Source: Aptenodytes patagonicus (Eukaryota > Chordata > Aves > Sphenisciformes > Spheniscidae). Taken from it: a stretch of DNA of 64,000 nt. This document shows, one piece after another, positions 61,101-64,000 of the stretch. Both the position numbers and the translations under genes were made by a program. The notes under the pieces were generated by a model. The model did no database searches. It saw nothing but the letters and a program-made list of their open reading frames with translations, and was not told the DNA's origin. Each line of letters begins with the position of its first letter. Position 1 is the first letter of the stretch. Location: assembly GCF_965638725.1 (NCBI RefSeq), contig NC_134963.1, positions 6,889,501 through 6,953,500 on the forward strand, given 5' to 3'.

Positions 61101-64000
61101 CTGCGGGTGGGTCCCCTTTGTAAGCAATTGCCTCTCTTGATGAATAAATAGCTTCACTACTAGCAAATGTTATGTTCTTCTAAATACCAGTGTCATTTTT
61201 AAATCATTATCCTGATGTTTTTGGCCAGCAGTAGAATTTACCAGCTCTCAACTCGCCTGTTTGTGTTTCCAATAAATACTTGAACGCTTTTTTTGGCGAA
61301 GAACTTCTTACACCCTTTGAACCAGCCTTCTAAAAGATGTTGTTGCGTGACATCTAGAGAAGCAGAAGGAGTTACTGTGCAATCCAGTGAGCCCTGAAGT
61401 CCTGCCCATGCTAAGCAAAGCCAAACCAATCCTGAAACGATGAGAGCTGCGGTGTCTGGACATGGTTAGTTTGGTTATTAAGGTTTTTAAATCAGATACC
61501 GTAGCTTGTTTTGCATTGCTCCTGGAAATAATGGACAGCTAACAGCCAGGTCCTAATGAGGAGGAGAGCAAAGATTTGCTTTGTATGGTTTACCACCATG
61601 TTTATGCTCTGGGAAAACTGGTGGTAATTTTCTGTGGTCGTTGATGTGCCAGTAGATAAAGCAGACGTGCAAATAGCCATTTAACCCATGCCTTCTCTTG
61701 GCACTAACTCTGCAAACTCTGTTTTCCAAGCTATTATAGATCTTAAAATTTGCCCAGAGGGCATTGCTTGGTGTCTGGTTAGCCCTTCCTGAGGTCTCCC
61801 TGCACTTGGGAAGGTGGTGAAATCATTGCAAAGGGCGGAAAAGCAGAGTGTGTTTATTCCTGAGCAGAGGGAGGTGTGTGAGAGCAGAGGCACCTCTCAG
61901 CGGGCTTGTAGTTGGTTACAGCCAGTGAAACACTAATTCAGGGCTTCAGAGGATCAATGAGTTGTGATAAAGAAGTTCCTCTCGAGGAGCATCTAATGCC
62001 ACAGGGAGGGGATGGGTTAAGCTCTTAGACCAGAGTATGGGGCAGTAGGTTGCTTGAACATAGATGGGGTTGAGATGGCAGTGGTGGCCAGGAGGTGTCT
62101 AAACCCCCAGGTGTGGATTTGTAGCTGGTTTTGTGTCTTCCCGCCCCAGTCCTCATCTTTCTTCTTTTTTCCCCAGATTTAATCTGGCTGTGAAATCAGA
62201 GCTCCTGCTCTGTGATTTAGCCACCCATTTGATGGGGACAGATTGGGATCAAACAGAGGATTAGGGGCTTCGTTACAGGGTGGGACGGGAACGAGGGGCT
62301 CCCGAGTGGGAAAGCTTGTTGGAAAGAGGAAATGAGATGAGCATAGAGAGGATGCTCTTCCTTTTGCAGGAATTTCATTAGTGTCCATTTAAGCCGTGTT
62401 GGATCCGTGCTGGTTTGGCATCACCCCTCCCTTGCTTGTTTGCAGGGGTGCCTGTTGACTCCCAAAAAACCAGGGTTTTGCTTGCTTCCTTCAGAGGTGA
62501 GGACCAAATACAATGTGTAACCTAGAAGGGCTCTTCCTACCAATCATCTCCTCTTCTCCTGCAGGAAACACACAAAGTTTACAGGCAGAAACTGGAAGAA
62601 GTCACCAGTTTGCAGACAGCCTGCAGCAGTTCCATACACCGGCAGAAGAAGACACTGAGGGATCTGAAGCACAGCCTGCAACGGTAACGAGAGACCTGGA
62701 GGGTGGAGGAGGCACGAATGGGATGTTTCTCCTTCCCAAAGGGCTGAAATGTTTGGATTTTTAGCATTTTAATACGCAATCTGTGTCATGGTGCTAATTT
62801 TGCTCCATATTATTCTTGAGTCACCTCCATCCATCACAGCCAGGTAGAATGTCCGTAACCCCATGAGAGATGGAGTCCTGTAAATAAAGAAGATCTTTGA
62901 GGGAGCCTGTGTGGGTTTGCATACTTGCAGTATGTGCCGTACGTTGCAGGACCGTACAGTTTTTGGTCCACGTGTTTTGCTAGGTGAGCAAAGCTTTGCT
63001 CTGTAAGCCATGCTGGAAGAGCAGCATCAATCCTTGAACCCGAAGGTATAACTCGCTCCTGGGTGGATTTACAGGAGCTGCTCGGTTGATCCCTGGGAGC
63101 CACGAGCTAAATTCCTTGTGTGCAGGTCTGAAAGCACCACCTCCGACACCACGGGTTGCTAACGTCACTGTGCTCTGCTCTCTGTTTTACATTAATTGGT
63201 AAAACCGCAGTTTGTCAGTAAATCATCAGCTGCGTGTTTTGTTACATCCTGAAGTATTTCATGCCTGAAGAGCTGCAGCCTCTGCAAGGGCAGTGCCTGA
63301 AACCATGCACAAAGTTCCCAAAGTGGAAGGAGTTCCTGCAAGAAAGTACAATGCTCCCTAAGTCCCATGCTAGGGAAGAAGTATGGGATCCTGTCACTGA
63401 GCTGAGATGAAAAGAGAAGCTGATTTACAAATGAGCTGGTTGAAATAACCTATAACGGCATAAACCAGGCAGTGAAATAAAATCATGGTAAGCCAAACGG
63501 TGCTGCAGAAATACAGGAGCAAAGTGCGCAATGGCATCAATTCATGCAGTTAGCTTTTTAACAGCATGGATTTTATGACAACATTATTTTCCTTTAAATA
63601 AAAAGGAAGTAAAAACATGAACGGGAATATCTTGTTTCTGTGTTCTTGCAGGTGCAAGCCTAGAGCGAGTCCTGAAGAGTTTGCTCTCATTCAGGAGATC
63701 AGCGCCCAGATCAAGGAGAGGCAAAATGCCTTCTTTGACATGGAAGCCTACTTGCCGAAGAAGAATGGGTACGTGCTTTGCCAGGGGGGCGTGCGCTCCG
63801 GGAAAGCTGATTTTTTAAGTGTTTGCAGCAGTGTTGTTCCCGAAGGATAACGTGCATGTTGAAGAAATACATGTAAAACGATTAGTCATAAATCTCTTGC
63901 TGAGCTGCTGTGTCAGTTGTACACAGAATTCATTAGCTGGAAGTGTATATAAATGTACTGCGTAGGCAGCACAGGTTTTCCTGTTAAAATAAAAGTAACC
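58080..64000 (+). CDS. TMEM120B: TMEM120B, 5' part (three coding exons; gene continues right of window)
   Basis: join(58080..58148, 62565..62683, 63652..63768, >64000) gives the first 101 residues or so. TMEM120B is a multi-pass membrane protein of the inner nuclear envelope/ER, paralogous to TMEM120A (TACAN), with roles reported in adipocyte differentiation. The window covers only the cytosolic N-terminal coiled coil: MRVQLERCRGEWRELEEEFR, then ETHKVYRQKLEEVTSLQTAC, RQKKTLRDLKHSLQR, and the conserved FFDMEAYLPKKNG at the end of exon 3. The membrane segments are encoded beyond the right edge. All three splice phases agree (0, 2, 2). The early residues and the CKPRASPEEF segment favour TMEM120B over TMEM120A, and the position next to MORN3 supports it. 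Confidence 0.93.
58149..62564 (+). other. TMEM120B: TMEM120B intron 1
   Basis: 4.4 kb. The first 500 bp belong to the CpG island and hold a GCAGC tandem run (58187-58206) and a longer GCTTTGC/CCTGC-like low-complexity stretch to about 58350. The rest is unique sequence with moderate GC and no recognised exon or repeat. Confidence 0.75.
62565..62683 (+). CDS. TMEM120B: TMEM120B coding exon 2 (119 nt)
   Basis: Follows a TCTCCTGCAG acceptor (ending 62564) and ends at a GTAACG donor in phase 2. It encodes ETHKVYRQKLEEVTSLQTAC, then SSSIHRQKKTLRDLKHSLQ, a coiled-coil segment with regular Leu spacing. Confidence 0.92.
62684..63651 (+). other. TMEM120B: TMEM120B intron 2
   Basis: 968 bp of unique sequence between exons 2 and 3. 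Nothing recognised in it. Confidence 0.75.
63652..63768 (+). CDS. TMEM120B: TMEM120B coding exon 3 (117 nt)
   Basis: Follows a TTCTTGCAG acceptor (ending 63651). Its first G completes the Arg codon, and it then encodes CKPRASPEEFALIQEISAQI and KERQNAFFDMEAYLPKKN, ending after GG at a GTACGT donor (63769). Confidence 0.93.

Noticed and set aside
1-64000. CRISPR arrays, bacterial operons, tRNA or rRNA genes, endogenous retroviruses
   Set aside because: No spaced direct repeats, operon-like packing, cloverleaf, ribosomal or LTR/gag/pol features were recognised. Gene structure and CR1 content are vertebrate.

Overview
The window is vertebrate nuclear DNA and almost certainly avian. Genes are split by long introns, promoters sit in CpG-rich islands within AT-richer DNA, and the only recognisable interspersed repeats are CR1 LINEs, the dominant retrotransposon of birds and reptiles. 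No bacterial, plasmid or viral gene organisation is visible. No database search was run; gene names rest on recognising the encoded peptides and on agreement of splice sites and reading phase.

Four genes lie in the order KDM2B(-), ORAI1(+), MORN3(-), TMEM120B(+), matching the known order of the human 12q24.31 neighbourhood. (1) 1-10.6 kb holds the 5' end of KDM2B on the minus strand: a tiny first coding exon (10597-10629), a second exon (9237-9381) and a long intron running off the left edge, with a large CpG island at about 8.85-11.24 kb. (2) 11.2-17 kb is AT-rich intergenic DNA with no gene recognised. (3) 17.6-33.2 kb is ORAI1 in two coding exons around a 14.9-kb intron. The intron carries an antisense, 5'-truncated CR1 with a 767-codon open frame (26.2-28.8 kb) and a small CR1 tail (24.9 kb). 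(4) 33.2-37.1 kb is the ORAI1 3' UTR and the convergent spacer. (5) 37.1-45.8 kb is MORN3 in five coding exons, complete, 238 codons plus stop. (6) 45.8-57.7 kb is intergenic DNA with a GC-rich patch containing an X-box-like site, a 20-bp minisatellite and an unexplained 49-bp-stem inverted repeat. (7) From 57.7 kb comes the TMEM120B CpG island and its first three coding exons, running off the right edge.

These genes do not form one pathway. KDM2B is a chromatin demethylase and Polycomb recruiter, ORAI1 is the pore of the store-operated calcium channel, MORN3 is a testis and axoneme-associated MORN-repeat protein, and TMEM120B is a nuclear-envelope/ER membrane protein. They are grouped by conserved synteny. 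The item most in need of explanation is the hairpin at 56427-56541, whose four imperfect pairs are all compatible with G-U wobble if the minus strand is transcribed.
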